DNA of 64,000 bases from DATARH01 sp036489765 (GTDB lineage: Bacteria; Pseudomonadota; Alphaproteobacteria; ATCC43930; CGMCC-115725), in assembly GCA_036489765.1 (NCBI GenBank), contig DASXFE010000010.1, positions 12,639-76,638 of the forward strand. Reading direction: 5' to 3'. The notes below the pieces were generated by a model. That model saw only the letters and a program-made list of their open reading frames with translations. It was not told the DNA's origin and did not search any database. The position numbers and the translations under genes were made by a program. Shown here in pieces: positions 42,654 through 50,877 of the stretch. The first letter of the stretch is position 1, and every line of letters starts with the position of its first letter.

Positions 42654-43378
42654 AACAGCGCGTACTGATCGTCGACGACGATGTCGACCACGCCGAAAGC
42701 CTGGCCGATGTGCTCGAAATGCGGGGGCATCCGGTCGAGCTCGCCCATAGCGGCGAGCATGCGATCGAGTGCTTTCGCGGCGGCGCGTTCGATCTCGTGC
42801 TGCTCGATGTCAAGCTGCCGGGCATCAACGGGGTCGAGACCTTTTTCGAGTTGAAAAAGATCCGTCCGGCCGCCCAGGTCATGATGATGACCGGGTTCAG
42901 CCTCGAACAGCTGATCGCCCAGGCAATCGAAAACGGCGCGCTCGGCGTTTTGTACAAACCGTTTGCCGCGACCGACCTGTTGTCGACGCTGGGCCGGGTG
43001 GCGCCGCGCGGGCGGGTGCTGGTCGCCGACGACGATCCGGATTTTGTCGACAGCATCACGCCGATCCTCGCCGCCGCCGATTTCGATCTGTGCCTTGCCG
43101 CGAACGGGCGCCGGGCGCTCGCCGAGATCGACAAAGGCATGCCGGACTGCCTGATCCTCGATCTGGGGCTGGCGGTGCTGGCCGGCCCGGAAGCGATGGC
43201 GCGGCTGCTCGATGTCTGCCGCCAGGTGCCGACGATCCTGGTGACCGGGGGCTATTCCGAAGATGTCGCCGAAAGCGTCGCCGGGTTCGGCCTGCGCGCG
43301 CACGGCCTGTTGCAGAAGCCGTTCGATCCCGGCGCCTTGTTGAAGGCCGTCGGGGCGGCGGTGGTGCCGGCGGGCTGA
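42650..43378 (+). CDS. Double-receiver response regulator (REC-REC), no output domain
   Basis: 242 residues forming two CheY-like domains. Receiver 1 has acidic DDD at 9-11, phospho-Asp53 (LVLLDVKLPG) and Lys103 (LYKPF). Receiver 2 has DDD at 127-129, Asp171 (CLILDLGLAV) and Lys223 (LQKPF). In receiver 2 the usual xPxxxG after the Asp is altered (GLAVLAGPE), yet the key residues are all present. There is no DNA-binding or enzymatic output, so it probably relays or buffers phosphate between the sensor kinase before it and the receiver-kinase after it. The start overlaps the kinase stop (ATGA), and the next gene begins 17 nt later. Confidence 0.92.
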   Translation: MKQRVLIVDDDVDHAESLADVLEMRGHPVELAHSGEHAIECFRGGAFDLVLLDVKLPGINGVETFFELKKIRPAAQVMMMTGFSLEQLIAQAIENGALGVLYKPFAATDLLSTLGRVAPRGRVLVADDDPDFVDSITPILAAADFDLCLAANGRRALAEIDKGMPDCLILDLGLAVLAGPEAMARLLDVCRQVPTILVTGGYSEDVAESVAGFGLRAHGLLQKPFDPGALLKAVGAAVVPAG

Positions 43379-43395
43379 GGCGGGCAAGCAGGCTG

Positions 43396-44595
43396 ATGAG
43401 AAGGGCGATCCCCTTGCGACGTTCCATCCTGATCATCGACGACGATGCCGATTTTGCCGAGTCGCTCGCCGAGCTGATCGAGCCGCGGGGCTATCACGTC
43501 GTCATCGCCGCGCATGCTGATGAGGCGCTGGCGATGGTCGACCGCACGGACCCCCGCTTTACCGACGCGCCGGTCGTGTTCGTCGATGTGCGGCTCGGGG
43601 TGACCTCGGGGGTCGATGTACTGGCGCGGCTCCGCGCCGAGCGGCCGGACCTGATCTGCGTCGTGATGACCGCAGAGCTCGACACGCAGACCGCGATCGC
43701 CGCCTTGCGCCGCGGCGCCTACGATTATTTCGACAAATCCTGCGATCCGGGCACGCTGTTGGCGGTGCTCGACCGCTGCTTCGACCTCGTCAAATTGCAG
43801 CACGAGCGCCAGGCCGCCTATGACGCGCTGCGCCTCGCCAAGGAAGAGGCCGAGGCGGCGAGCCGGGCGAAATCGGGTTTTCTCGCGACCGTCAGCCACG
43901 AGCTGCGGACGCCGCTCAACGCGATCATCGGGTTCTCCGAGATGATGCTGCGCGAGGTGCTGGGCGCGCTCGGGAACGAGCAATACCGCACCTATGTCGC
44001 CGACATCCACGCCAGCGGCTCGCACCTCTTGCAGATCATCAACGACATCCTCGACCTATCGAAAGCCGAGTCGGGCAAGCTCGAGCTTTACGAGGACGTC
44101 TTCGACCTGCGCGACATGATCCGCGCGGTCGCTCAGCTCACCAGCACCCGCATCCGCGATGCCGGTCTTTCCAATGCGACGCACCTGCCGGCCGACTTGC
44201 CGCTGCTGCGCGCCGACGAGCGCAAGACCAAGCAGGTGCTGCTCAACCTCGTGACCAACGCGGCCAAGTTTACGCCGCGCGGCGGGCATATCGAGATCGT
44301 CGGCGAATACAGCGACGAGGAGGGGGTGTCGCTGACCATCGTCGACACCGGGATCGGCATCGCGCCCGACGATATCAGCCGCGTGCTCGAACCGTTCGTC
44401 CAGGTCGATTCGTCGCTGAGCCGCCAGCATCAAGGGACCGGGCTTGGGCTACCGCTCGTGAAGGCGATCATGGAATTGCACGGCGGCTCGCTTCTGCTCG
44501 ACAGCACGGCCGGGGTCGGCACCCGCGTCAAGATCAACTTCCCGGCCGAGCGGGCGGTGTTCGACCCGATGCGCCACCCGCGCGACGCGGCCTGA
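43396..44595 (+). CDS. Receiver-histidine kinase hybrid (REC-HisKA-HATPase)
   Basis: 399 residues from ATG 43396 (a TTG 18 nt further in is an alternative). An N-terminal receiver has DDD at 15-17, phospho-Asp64 (VFVDVRLGVTSG) and Lys114. A coiled helix (~130-160) leads to the H-box FLATVSHELRTPLNAIIGF with His168, N-box KQVLLNLVTNAAKF, G1 VDTGIGIAPDD and G2 HQGTGLGLPLVKAI. No membrane helix is present, so it is a cytosolic kinase controlled by its own receiver. With the two preceding genes it forms a three-protein phosphorelay that lacks a DNA-binding regulator. The 3' end overlaps the convergent S58 peptidase gene by 62 nt. Confidence 0.93.
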   Translation: MRRAIPLRRSILIIDDDADFAESLAELIEPRGYHVVIAAHADEALAMVDRTDPRFTDAPVVFVDVRLGVTSGVDVLARLRAERPDLICVVMTAELDTQTAIAALRRGAYDYFDKSCDPGTLLAVLDRCFDLVKLQHERQAAYDALRLAKEEAEAASRAKSGFLATVSHELRTPLNAIIGFSEMMLREVLGALGNEQYRTYVADIHASGSHLLQIINDILDLSKAESGKLELYEDVFDLRDMIRAVAQLTSTRIRDAGLSNATHLPADLPLLRADERKTKQVLLNLVTNAAKFTPRGGHIEIVGEYSDEEGVSLTIVDTGIGIAPDDISRVLEPFVQVDSSLSRQHQGTGLGLPLVKAIMELHGGSLLLDSTAGVGTRVKINFPAERAVFDPMRHPRDAA

Positions 44596-45589
44596 CGCCC
44601 CACCGTTCCGGCCAGCTCGGATAGCCGCCGAGCGGCTCGGCGGCGACGACCCCGCGCATGATCGCGCGGGCGAGGCAATCCGCCGCCGCGCTGCCGAGGC
44701 GCGACAGGCGGTAGGGGCCGATCGGCTCACCGGTCCCGGTCGAGAGCACGAACACCGTGTCGCCGTCGAACGGCGTGTGTGCCGGCCGGATCGCTCGCGC
44801 CAAACCGTCCTGTGCCATCACGGCGAGCCGCCGGCAGCCATTCTTGTCGAGCGGCAAGTCCGTGGCGACGACGGCGACCGTCGTGTTGGTCAGCGTCGCC
44901 CACGGACCGCAGGCGGAGAAATCCTCCGAATCGAGCGGGGTGTCGGGCGCGGGCGGCTGCGGCGGGATTTCGCCAGCCAAAGCGTATTCCGCGGCCCACA
45001 GACGGCCGTTGTCCGGCCGAACGACCGAGCCGGCGCAGTTGACGATGGCGATCGCCCCGACCGCGCCGCCTTCACTTAGCGTGAGCGAGGCGCTGCCGAC
45101 CCCGCCTTTAAGTTGGCCCGCCTTGGCTCCAAGCCCGGCCCCGGCGTTGCCGAGTGCGAATTCCCGGCCCGCGTGAGACGCCGCGAGCCACCCGAGCCGG
45201 CGATAGGGATGCCCATGCGTCCACGCCCGGCGTCCGGGGAAAGCGAGGTCGAAGACGATCGCCGCCGGCACGATCGGCACGCGCGCGTCGCGCACCTGAA
45301 ACCCGCGCCCCGCTTCCGCGAGAAACTCCATGGCGCCGCCCGCCGCGTCTAAACCAAAGGCAGAGCCGCCCGAGAGCACAATGGCATCGGCCCGCTCGAC
45401 CAGGGTGCCGGGGCCGAGGAGTTCGGTCTCGCGGCTGCCGGGTGCGCCGCCGCGCACATCGACGGCGGCGATCGCCGGCGCCTCGGCGAGCACGACGGTC
45501 GTGCCGGTGATCGCGGCGCGATCCTCGGCCTGGCCGACAAGGATGCCCGGCACGTCGGTGATCAGGTTGCGTGGGCCCGGTGCGGCCAT
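44534..45589 (-). CDS. P1 family peptidase (S58, DmpA/ThnT-type Ntn hydrolase)
   Basis: 351 residues from ATG 45589 (GGGGGAAAGAC before it); the open frame further upstream is antisense to the amidohydrolase gene. Family blocks are NLITDVPGILVGQAEDR, ETELLGPGTLVERADAIVLS, GGSAFGLDAAGGAMEFL and GLGAKAGQLKGGVGSAS. The candidate self-cleavage site is Asn235-Thr236 in LTNTTVAVVATD, where S58 enzymes split into alpha and beta chains and expose the N-terminal nucleophile. Known members are D-aminopeptidase DmpA, beta-peptidyl aminopeptidases and ThnT of thienamycin synthesis. The last ~20 residues are Arg/Gly-rich and antisense to the kinase gene, so the normal family C-terminus is probably a little earlier. 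Confidence 0.9.
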   Translation of the reverse strand: MAAPGPRNLITDVPGILVGQAEDRAAITGTTVVLAEAPAIAAVDVRGGAPGSRETELLGPGTLVERADAIVLSGGSAFGLDAAGGAMEFLAEAGRGFQVRDARVPIVPAAIVFDLAFPGRRAWTHGHPYRRLGWLAASHAGREFALGNAGAGLGAKAGQLKGGVGSASLTLSEGGAVGAIAIVNCAGSVVRPDNGRLWAAEYALAGEIPPQPPAPDTPLDSEDFSACGPWATLTNTTVAVVATDLPLDKNGCRRLAVMAQDGLARAIRPAHTPFDGDTVFVLSTGTGEPIGPYRLSRLGSAAADCLARAIMRGVVAAEPLGGYPSWPERWGVRPRRAGGASGRTPPARPGS

Positions 45590-45649
45590 GTCTTTCCCCC
45601 GGGATGGCAGGTAGTTTATGCCCGAGAAACAAGTTACGGGGAGGCGACG

Positions 45650-47086
45650 ATGACGACCACCGTGATCCGCAACGCCGCCTGGGTCGCCGCCTGGGATGCG
45701 AGGGCGGGGCGGCATACCTATCGCTGCGGCGTCGACCTCGCCTTTACCGACGACCGCATCACGCATCTCGGCCCCGGCTATGTTGGCGCGGCGGATCGGG
45801 TCATCGACGGGACCAAGCTGTTCGCGATCCCCGGTCTCATCGATATTCATTCGCATCCGCACCACGAGCCGCTCTATCGCGGGGTGCGCGAGGAGCACGG
45901 GCTGCCCGGGATGCATATGACCGGGCTTTACGAGCGCAGCCAGGCCTTTGCGGCGCCGGACATCGAGGCCCGGGCGACGAGCGCCGAATTCGCCTTCTGC
46001 GAGCTGTTGTCGTGCGGCGTCACGTCGCTCGTCGACATCTCGGCGCCATGGGATGGCTGGGTAGAGCTTTTCGCCAAAAGCGGGATGCGCGGCTTTCTCG
46101 CGCCGGGCTATGCCCAGGCCCGCTGGTTTCTCGAAGACGACCACGAATTGTACTTCGACTGGGACGAGGCGCGCGGCCGGGCCCAGTTCCAGACCGCGAT
46201 CGGGTTTCTCGACACCGCCGTGAACCACCCCTGCGGACGCCTCTCCGGCGTCGTCTCGCCGATGCAGATCGACACGTGCACCGCCGACCTCCTCCGCGAC
46301 AGCGCCGACCTTGCCCGCGAGCGCAAGCTGCCGCTGACCGTGCATGTCTCGCAAAGCGTCAGCGAGGTCCGCGAAATGATCCGCCGCCACGGCAAGACAC
46401 CGATCCAATGGGCGCATGCGCTCGGGATTCTGGGGCCGGGCGCGATCCTCGGCCACGGGCTGTTTCTCGATACCCATTCGTGGGTGCGGCACTGGACCAA
46501 GACCGACCTCTCGATCCTCGCCGACAGCGGCTGCGCGGTCGCGCATTGCCCGACCCCGTTCGCGCGCTATGGCCAGACGATGGAGAGTTTCGGCGACTAC
46601 CTGCGCGCCGGCGTGACGATGGGCCTCGGCACTGATTGCGCCCCGCACAACCTGATCGAGGAAATGCGCAAGGCCGCTGTGCTCGCCCGCATCGCCGCGC
46701 GCGATATCAACACGGTCTCGACCGCTGACCTCTTCCACGCCGCGACGGTCGGAGGCGCGACGGCGCTGATGCGCGACGATATCGGCCGCCTCGCCCCCGG
46801 GATGAAGGCCGACCTCGTGCTGGTCGATCTTGACTGCCCGCAGATGCAGCCGGGCCGAGACCCGCTGCGGAGCTTTGTCTACCATGCCGCCGACCGCGCC
46901 GTGCGCGACGTCTTTGTCGACGGGCAACAGGTCGTCGCCGACCGCAAGGTTCTGACGCTCGACCGGGAAGGCGCCGGCGCCAGGCTGCGGGAGGCGCAGG
47001 AGCGGATGGAGTCCGCCGTTCCCCAGCGTGATTACTTGCGCCGCCGGCACGACGAGATCGTGCCCCTCAGCCTCCCGGTGGCGTGA
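45650..47086 (+). CDS. Metal-dependent amidohydrolase (cytosine deaminase/TrzN-like)
   Basis: 478 residues. The composite N- and C-terminal beta-sandwich surrounds a TIM barrel with AIPGLIDIHSHPHHEPLYRG (His-x-His), LTVHVSQSVSEV (His), ILGHGLFLD (His) and TMGLGTDCAPHN (Asp), a full set of metal ligands. The C-terminus has DIGRLAPGMKADLVLVDLD, typical of deaminase/chlorohydrolase (ATZ/TRZ) relatives. The probable reaction is hydrolytic deamination or ring opening of an N-heterocycle. The start ATG has GGGGAGGCGACG in front. Its stop overlaps the start of the MFS transporter (TGATG), pointing to coupled uptake and hydrolysis of the same compound. Confidence 0.92.
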   Translation: MTTTVIRNAAWVAAWDARAGRHTYRCGVDLAFTDDRITHLGPGYVGAADRVIDGTKLFAIPGLIDIHSHPHHEPLYRGVREEHGLPGMHMTGLYERSQAFAAPDIEARATSAEFAFCELLSCGVTSLVDISAPWDGWVELFAKSGMRGFLAPGYAQARWFLEDDHELYFDWDEARGRAQFQTAIGFLDTAVNHPCGRLSGVVSPMQIDTCTADLLRDSADLARERKLPLTVHVSQSVSEVREMIRRHGKTPIQWAHALGILGPGAILGHGLFLDTHSWVRHWTKTDLSILADSGCAVAHCPTPFARYGQTMESFGDYLRAGVTMGLGTDCAPHNLIEEMRKAAVLARIAARDINTVSTADLFHAATVGGATALMRDDIGRLAPGMKADLVLVDLDCPQMQPGRDPLRSFVYHAADRAVRDVFVDGQQVVADRKVLTLDREGAGARLREAQERMESAVPQRDYLRRRHDEIVPLSLPVA

Positions 47087-48405
47087 TGCAAGGGACCACG
47101 GACGTCTCGCCCGCTCCTCGGGATGAGGCGGGCGGGACGTCCGCCGCCCTGATCCGCCGCCGCGCGCTCAAAAAGGTGGCGTGGCGGTTTTTGCCGATCC
47201 TGACGCTGGCCTACGTGCTGAACTATCTCGACCGCACGAGCGTCGGCTTCGCGGCGCTGACGATGAACAAGGATCTCGGGCTCAGCGCGTACCAGTTCGG
47301 CTGGGGTGCGGGGCTCCTGTTCGCCAGCTATGCCCTCTGCGAGATCCCGAGCAACCTCGTTCTCTATCGCGTCGGCGCGCGGCGCTGGATCGCGCTGATC
47401 ATGATCAGCTGGGGCATCGTCGCGGCGGCGAACGCCTTTGTCGTCGGGCCGCAGAGTTTCTACATCGTCCGCCTGCTGCTGGGCGCGGCCGAGGCCGGGT
47501 TCTTCCCCGGCGTCACGTTCTTTCTCGCCGCCTGGTTTCCGGCGCAATACCGCGGTCGCATCCTGGCTTGGTTTCTCGTCGGCATCCCGGTGTCGTCGCT
47601 GATCGGCGGGCCGATCTCCGGCTTGCTCTTACAGATGCACGGGTTCTGGGGGCTTGCCGGGTGGCAGTGGATGTTCCTGATCGAGGGGCTGCCGGCCAGC
47701 GTCATCGGGCTCTTCATCTACGCGCTGCTGTCCGACCGGCCGGAGGAGGCGCGGTGGCTCGACCCTGACGAGCGCACGGCGATCATGGCGATGCTGGCAG
47801 AGGAACGGCGCGATCGGGCGCGGCATTCGCTGCTTGAGGCGGTCGGCGATGTCCGGGTGCTGGTGCTGACCGTGATCCAGTTCGCCTACACGCTCGGCTC
47901 CTACGGCGTCGGCATCTGGCTGCCGCAGATTTTGAAGACGCACGGGCTTTCGAACCTCGCGGTGGGGTTCTGGTCGGCGGTGCCGTACCTGTTCGCGAGC
48001 GTCGCGATGCTGGTGTGGGCCACCTATGTCGACCATGCCGGCCGCCGCATCCTCAACCTAACGCTGGGGTTCCTCTTGGCGACGGTCGGGTTGTTCGTCT
48101 CGGTCGGTTGGACGGATCTCGCGCCGGCGCTGATCGGTCTCACGATTGCGCTCGTCGGCGTAACCTCGGCCCGGGCGATCTTCTGGACTGTGCCGACGAG
48201 CTTCCTGGCCGGGGAGGGCGCGGCCGGCGGGCTCGCCTTCATCACGACGTTCGGCTCGCTCGGAGGGTTTGTCGGGCCGTTCATGATCGGGTGGATCAAG
48301 CAGGCGACCGGCTCGTTCATGCTCGGCCTTGCCGCGATGGGCGCGATCCTCCTGGCGACGACGGCGCTGTCGGCGTCGCTGCGCTTGGTGATGCGGGCGG
48401 AGTAG
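47086..48405 (+). CDS. MFS transporter, anion:cation symporter (ACS) family
   Basis: About 439 residues and twelve membrane helices. NYLDRTSVGFAALTMNKDLG at the first helix and FASYALCEIPSNLVLYRVGA around helix 2 are diagnostic for the ACS family (tartrate, phthalate, hexuronate transporters); ARRWIALIMISWGIVAAANA follows. ACS proteins import organic anions with protons. It overlaps the upstream amidohydrolase gene by one base (TGATG); a GTG 3 nt earlier is also in frame. The substrate is presumably the amidohydrolase substrate. Confidence 0.93.
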   Translation: MQGTTDVSPAPRDEAGGTSAALIRRRALKKVAWRFLPILTLAYVLNYLDRTSVGFAALTMNKDLGLSAYQFGWGAGLLFASYALCEIPSNLVLYRVGARRWIALIMISWGIVAAANAFVVGPQSFYIVRLLLGAAEAGFFPGVTFFLAAWFPAQYRGRILAWFLVGIPVSSLIGGPISGLLLQMHGFWGLAGWQWMFLIEGLPASVIGLFIYALLSDRPEEARWLDPDERTAIMAMLAEERRDRARHSLLEAVGDVRVLVLTVIQFAYTLGSYGVGIWLPQILKTHGLSNLAVGFWSAVPYLFASVAMLVWATYVDHAGRRILNLTLGFLLATVGLFVSVGWTDLAPALIGLTIALVGVTSARAIFWTVPTSFLAGEGAAGGLAFITTFGSLGGFVGPFMIGWIKQATGSFMLGLAAMGAILLATTALSASLRLVMRAE

Positions 48406-48574
48406 GGCGCGCGCTACTCCTTCATTGCGGTCAGGTCGGGGTGCAGCACGCTGACCACGTCGCGGATGCCGTCATTAGGCGTGATCATCGGTGGCGGCGA
48501 GGCGGGGCGAGTGGCAACCGGCGTGCGGGGGCGGTAGCATTCAGACCCGGCGACGGGAGAGATCGGGAGCGGCG

Positions 48575-49111
48575 ATGACCGGCGGATACGATGTCGTCTA
48601 CCTGGTGCTGAGCGGCACGACGACGGCCGCCCGCTGCCCGGAAATATTGCGCGGGCTCGTCGGCCTCGGTTTCCCGACCGTGATCGCCTTGCCCACGCCG
48701 AACGCATCGCGTGTCCTTGCCCGGCGCGACATGGCCGTGATCGAGGGCGTAACCGTCGTCGAATCCTATTTCGACACGGCGATCCTGCCGCGCCCGCCGC
48801 ACGGGGTGGTGCTGTTCGCGCCGTGCAGCTTCAACTCGTTGAACAAGCTGGCGCACGGCATCGCCGACACTCTCGCGCTATCGGTCGCCGCCGAGGCGAT
48901 CGGGCGCGACACACCGATCATCGTGGCGCCGTCGCTGAACGCCCCCCTGCTTGCCCACCCGCAGGCGCAAGCGTCGCTGAAGCTCCTGCCGCAATGGGGT
49001 GTCACCATCGTGCCGCCGGCCGACGATGGCGGCGGCCCGCGCCTCGCCCCGACCGAGCGGCTGCTCGATGCGGTCCGGCCTTACGCGCCCGGGGGTTCGC
49101 CGCCGAACTGA
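48575..49111 (+). CDS. Flavoprotein (HFCD family, PPC decarboxylase/EpiD-like)
   Basis: 178 residues from the ATG at 48575 (CGGGAGCGGCG upstream). A Rossmann-like start YDVVYLVLSGTTTAARCPEI is followed by VVLFAPCSFNSLNKLAHGIA and DTPIIVAPSLNAPLLAHP. These match the homo-oligomeric FMN-containing Cys decarboxylase fold: the FMN-binding TAxxxSLxKxAxGxxD-type loop and the PxMNxxMxxxP-type substrate clamp, here PSLNAPLLAHP with the usual Met changed. It may bind FMN and act on a Cys- or phosphopantothenoyl-like substrate, or be a prenyl-FMN synthase relative; the altered clamp makes the specificity uncertain. Confidence 0.75.
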   Translation: MTGGYDVVYLVLSGTTTAARCPEILRGLVGLGFPTVIALPTPNASRVLARRDMAVIEGVTVVESYFDTAILPRPPHGVVLFAPCSFNSLNKLAHGIADTLALSVAAEAIGRDTPIIVAPSLNAPLLAHPQAQASLKLLPQWGVTIVPPADDGGGPRLAPTERLLDAVRPYAPGGSPPN

Positions 49112-49335
49112 GCGGCGGCGTTGCCGCCCATCATCCGCCATTCCGGGTTCCACAGCCCTGCCGTCGCATGCGCCGCCACGGTCAGCCCGGGCTGCTCGAT
49201 CGCCCCCCACAGCGGCTCGTAGCAGGTGTGGTTCAGGTAGTGCCCTTCGAGGAACATCGGAGGGATGAAGACGGCGCGGAAGCGCGTGAACGTCGCGAAG
49301 TCTTTGCTCATCGGCGCAAAGCGTTGGACCGGCAT
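49081..49335 (-). pseudogene. Truncated amidohydrolase-2 fragment with its own start and RBS
   Basis: 84 residues. FTRFRAVFIPPMFLEGHYLN and YEPLWGAIEQPGLTVAAHAT look like the central barrel strands of an amidohydrolase-2 protein (the second ends in the barrel His). The N-terminal metal motif and the C-terminal Asp strand are missing. The ATG at 49335 has GAGGGAGGCGCCG in front, 44 nt after the MmgE/PrpD gene, so it may still be translated. Its 3' end overlaps the convergent flavoprotein gene by 31 nt. Most likely a remnant left by deletion; a short functional protein cannot be excluded. Confidence 0.55.
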
Positions 49336-49379
49336 CGGCGCCTCCCTCGACAGAGCGCCGACGAGCTTGCACGCCTTAG

Positions 49380-50723
49380 CTAGAGCCGCCCGACGATCCC
49401 CTTGATCTCGCCGAGCACGCCGCCGCCGAAGGCGCGGACGAGGCCGAAGAGGGCTTCGGTGCGGGCGCCGAGGCGGGGGCGGACGAGGGCATCGAACTTC
49501 GCCGCCATGTCGTCCCAGCCCATCGCGTTGCCGGGGTGGCCCCTGCCGATCGGGATGTGGCGGAAATCGGTGCGGCCGTCGGCGTATTCGAGCGCGACGC
49601 GCGCCTCGGTGTAGCCGACCGTCGGGTCGGGGATCACCTCTACCTTGGCGGCGGTGGCAAGAACCGCCGGATCGGCGCGCCAGGGCTCGGCGAAGTCGGC
49701 TGCCGACAGGGTGTGGCCGTGAAGGCCGAGGGCGAGGCAGTACTTGATGTCGAACTTGCCTTCGAGCCCGGTCGAGGGCGCGCCGCTGCGGCGGCCGGTG
49801 ACCTGGTCGGCAAGGAGTGCGATCTCGGCCTTGACCATGCGCAGGCCATTGAGCCCCGCGGCCCCGGGCGCCATCTCGCGCGCGGCGTCGACCGCGGGAT
49901 GGGTCAGGTGGCAGGCGGCGTAGGGCTTGAAGCTGTTGTTGAGGATCTCCCATCCGGTGAAGTCGCTGGGCGCGAGGCGGCCCGAACCGTCCTGCACCAG
50001 CACGTTGTCGAGCCCGCCGCCCGGCTCCAGCACACCGGTCGCGGCGACCATCCCGGCCTTGGCGAGCTGTGCCGCGATGACCCCATCCATCGCCGCCTTC
50101 CCGGCATGAAACGGCTTTGCCATCGTGCCGAACGACGCGGTGAGGCCGCCCGCCTGCGTCGCCGCGGCGCCGAGCGCGTGCAGCGCGCGTTCCTCATCGA
50201 GCCGCAGCAGCGCCGCGGCTGCGGCGCAAGCGCCGAGCCGGCCGAAAACGCCGGTCCCGTGCCAGCCATGCGCGGTCACCACCTCGCCGAGCCCTAGCCC
50301 CAGCCGGCTCGCCGTCTCGAACCCGGCGACATAGGCGCGGAGCATCGCCGTCTCGTCGGCGCCGAACTCCTCGCCGAGCGCCAGGGTCGCGGCCCAAACG
50401 GGGGCGCTCGTGTGGGTCACCGCGCCGATATGCGTGTCGTCGAAATCGAGGCAGTGCGCGAGCGTGCCGTTGGCGAGCGCGGCGAAGGGCGCCGCCGCGG
50501 TGCCGCCGTAGAGCACCGTAGCCGGCCCGGTGCTCTTCCACCCCGCCGCGGTCTCGCGCACCACCCGCCCGGCTGGCTCGTCGCCGGCGCCGATCGCGCA
50601 GCCGAGCCAGTCGGCCAGGCACAGCCGCGCTCGATCCTCGATCTCGGCCGGCAGGTTGCGCCCCGGCGCAGCCGCGACATAGGCGGCGACCCGGGCCCCA
50701 TTCCCCGATGCTGCGCGTGCCAT
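49380..50723 (-). CDS. MmgE/PrpD family protein
   Basis: 447 residues from the ATG with GGAGGAAGATGC in front. The N-terminal helical domain carries RARLCLADWLGCAIGAG, FAALANGTLAHCLDFDDTH and GAVTHTSAPVWAATLALGEE, the usual MmgE/PrpD signatures; GWHGTGVFGRLGACAAAA and FKPYAACHLTHPAVDAA follow. The family includes 2-methylcitrate dehydratase, cis-aconitate decarboxylase and iminodisuccinate epimerase. It lacks prpB/prpC neighbours, so a role outside the methylcitrate cycle is likely. The gene precedes the amidohydrolase fragment on the same strand. Confidence 0.93.
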   Translation of the reverse strand: MARAASGNGARVAAYVAAAPGRNLPAEIEDRARLCLADWLGCAIGAGDEPAGRVVRETAAGWKSTGPATVLYGGTAAAPFAALANGTLAHCLDFDDTHIGAVTHTSAPVWAATLALGEEFGADETAMLRAYVAGFETASRLGLGLGEVVTAHGWHGTGVFGRLGACAAAAALLRLDEERALHALGAAATQAGGLTASFGTMAKPFHAGKAAMDGVIAAQLAKAGMVAATGVLEPGGGLDNVLVQDGSGRLAPSDFTGWEILNNSFKPYAACHLTHPAVDAAREMAPGAAGLNGLRMVKAEIALLADQVTGRRSGAPSTGLEGKFDIKYCLALGLHGHTLSAADFAEPWRADPAVLATAAKVEVIPDPTVGYTEARVALEYADGRTDFRHIPIGRGHPGNAMGWDDMAAKFDALVRPRLGARTEALFGLVRAFGGGVLGEIKGIVGRL

Positions 50724-50877
50724 GCATCTTCCTCCGCCGGTGCTGGAACGAATCGCTAACTCGCTATTTAGGCGAATTTTCACTTTTCCGAAAGTGTGCA
50801 TCCTCGACACCAAGATATCGACAACCGCACCCATCGCCCTACTAGAATTTCATCTGGCTTGGGAGAACGAATCGGCA

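Noticed and set aside
44534..47050. An 838-codon minus-strand frame
   Set aside because: Only the last 351 codons encode the S58 peptidase; the upstream part is antisense to the amidohydrolase gene.
48414..48488. A 24-codon minus-strand tail (ITPNDGIRDVVSVLHPDL region) that looks protein-like
   Set aside because: It could be the C-terminus of a lost gene, but the upstream frame is Arg/Ser-rich and matches no family, so the evidence is too thin to annotate.
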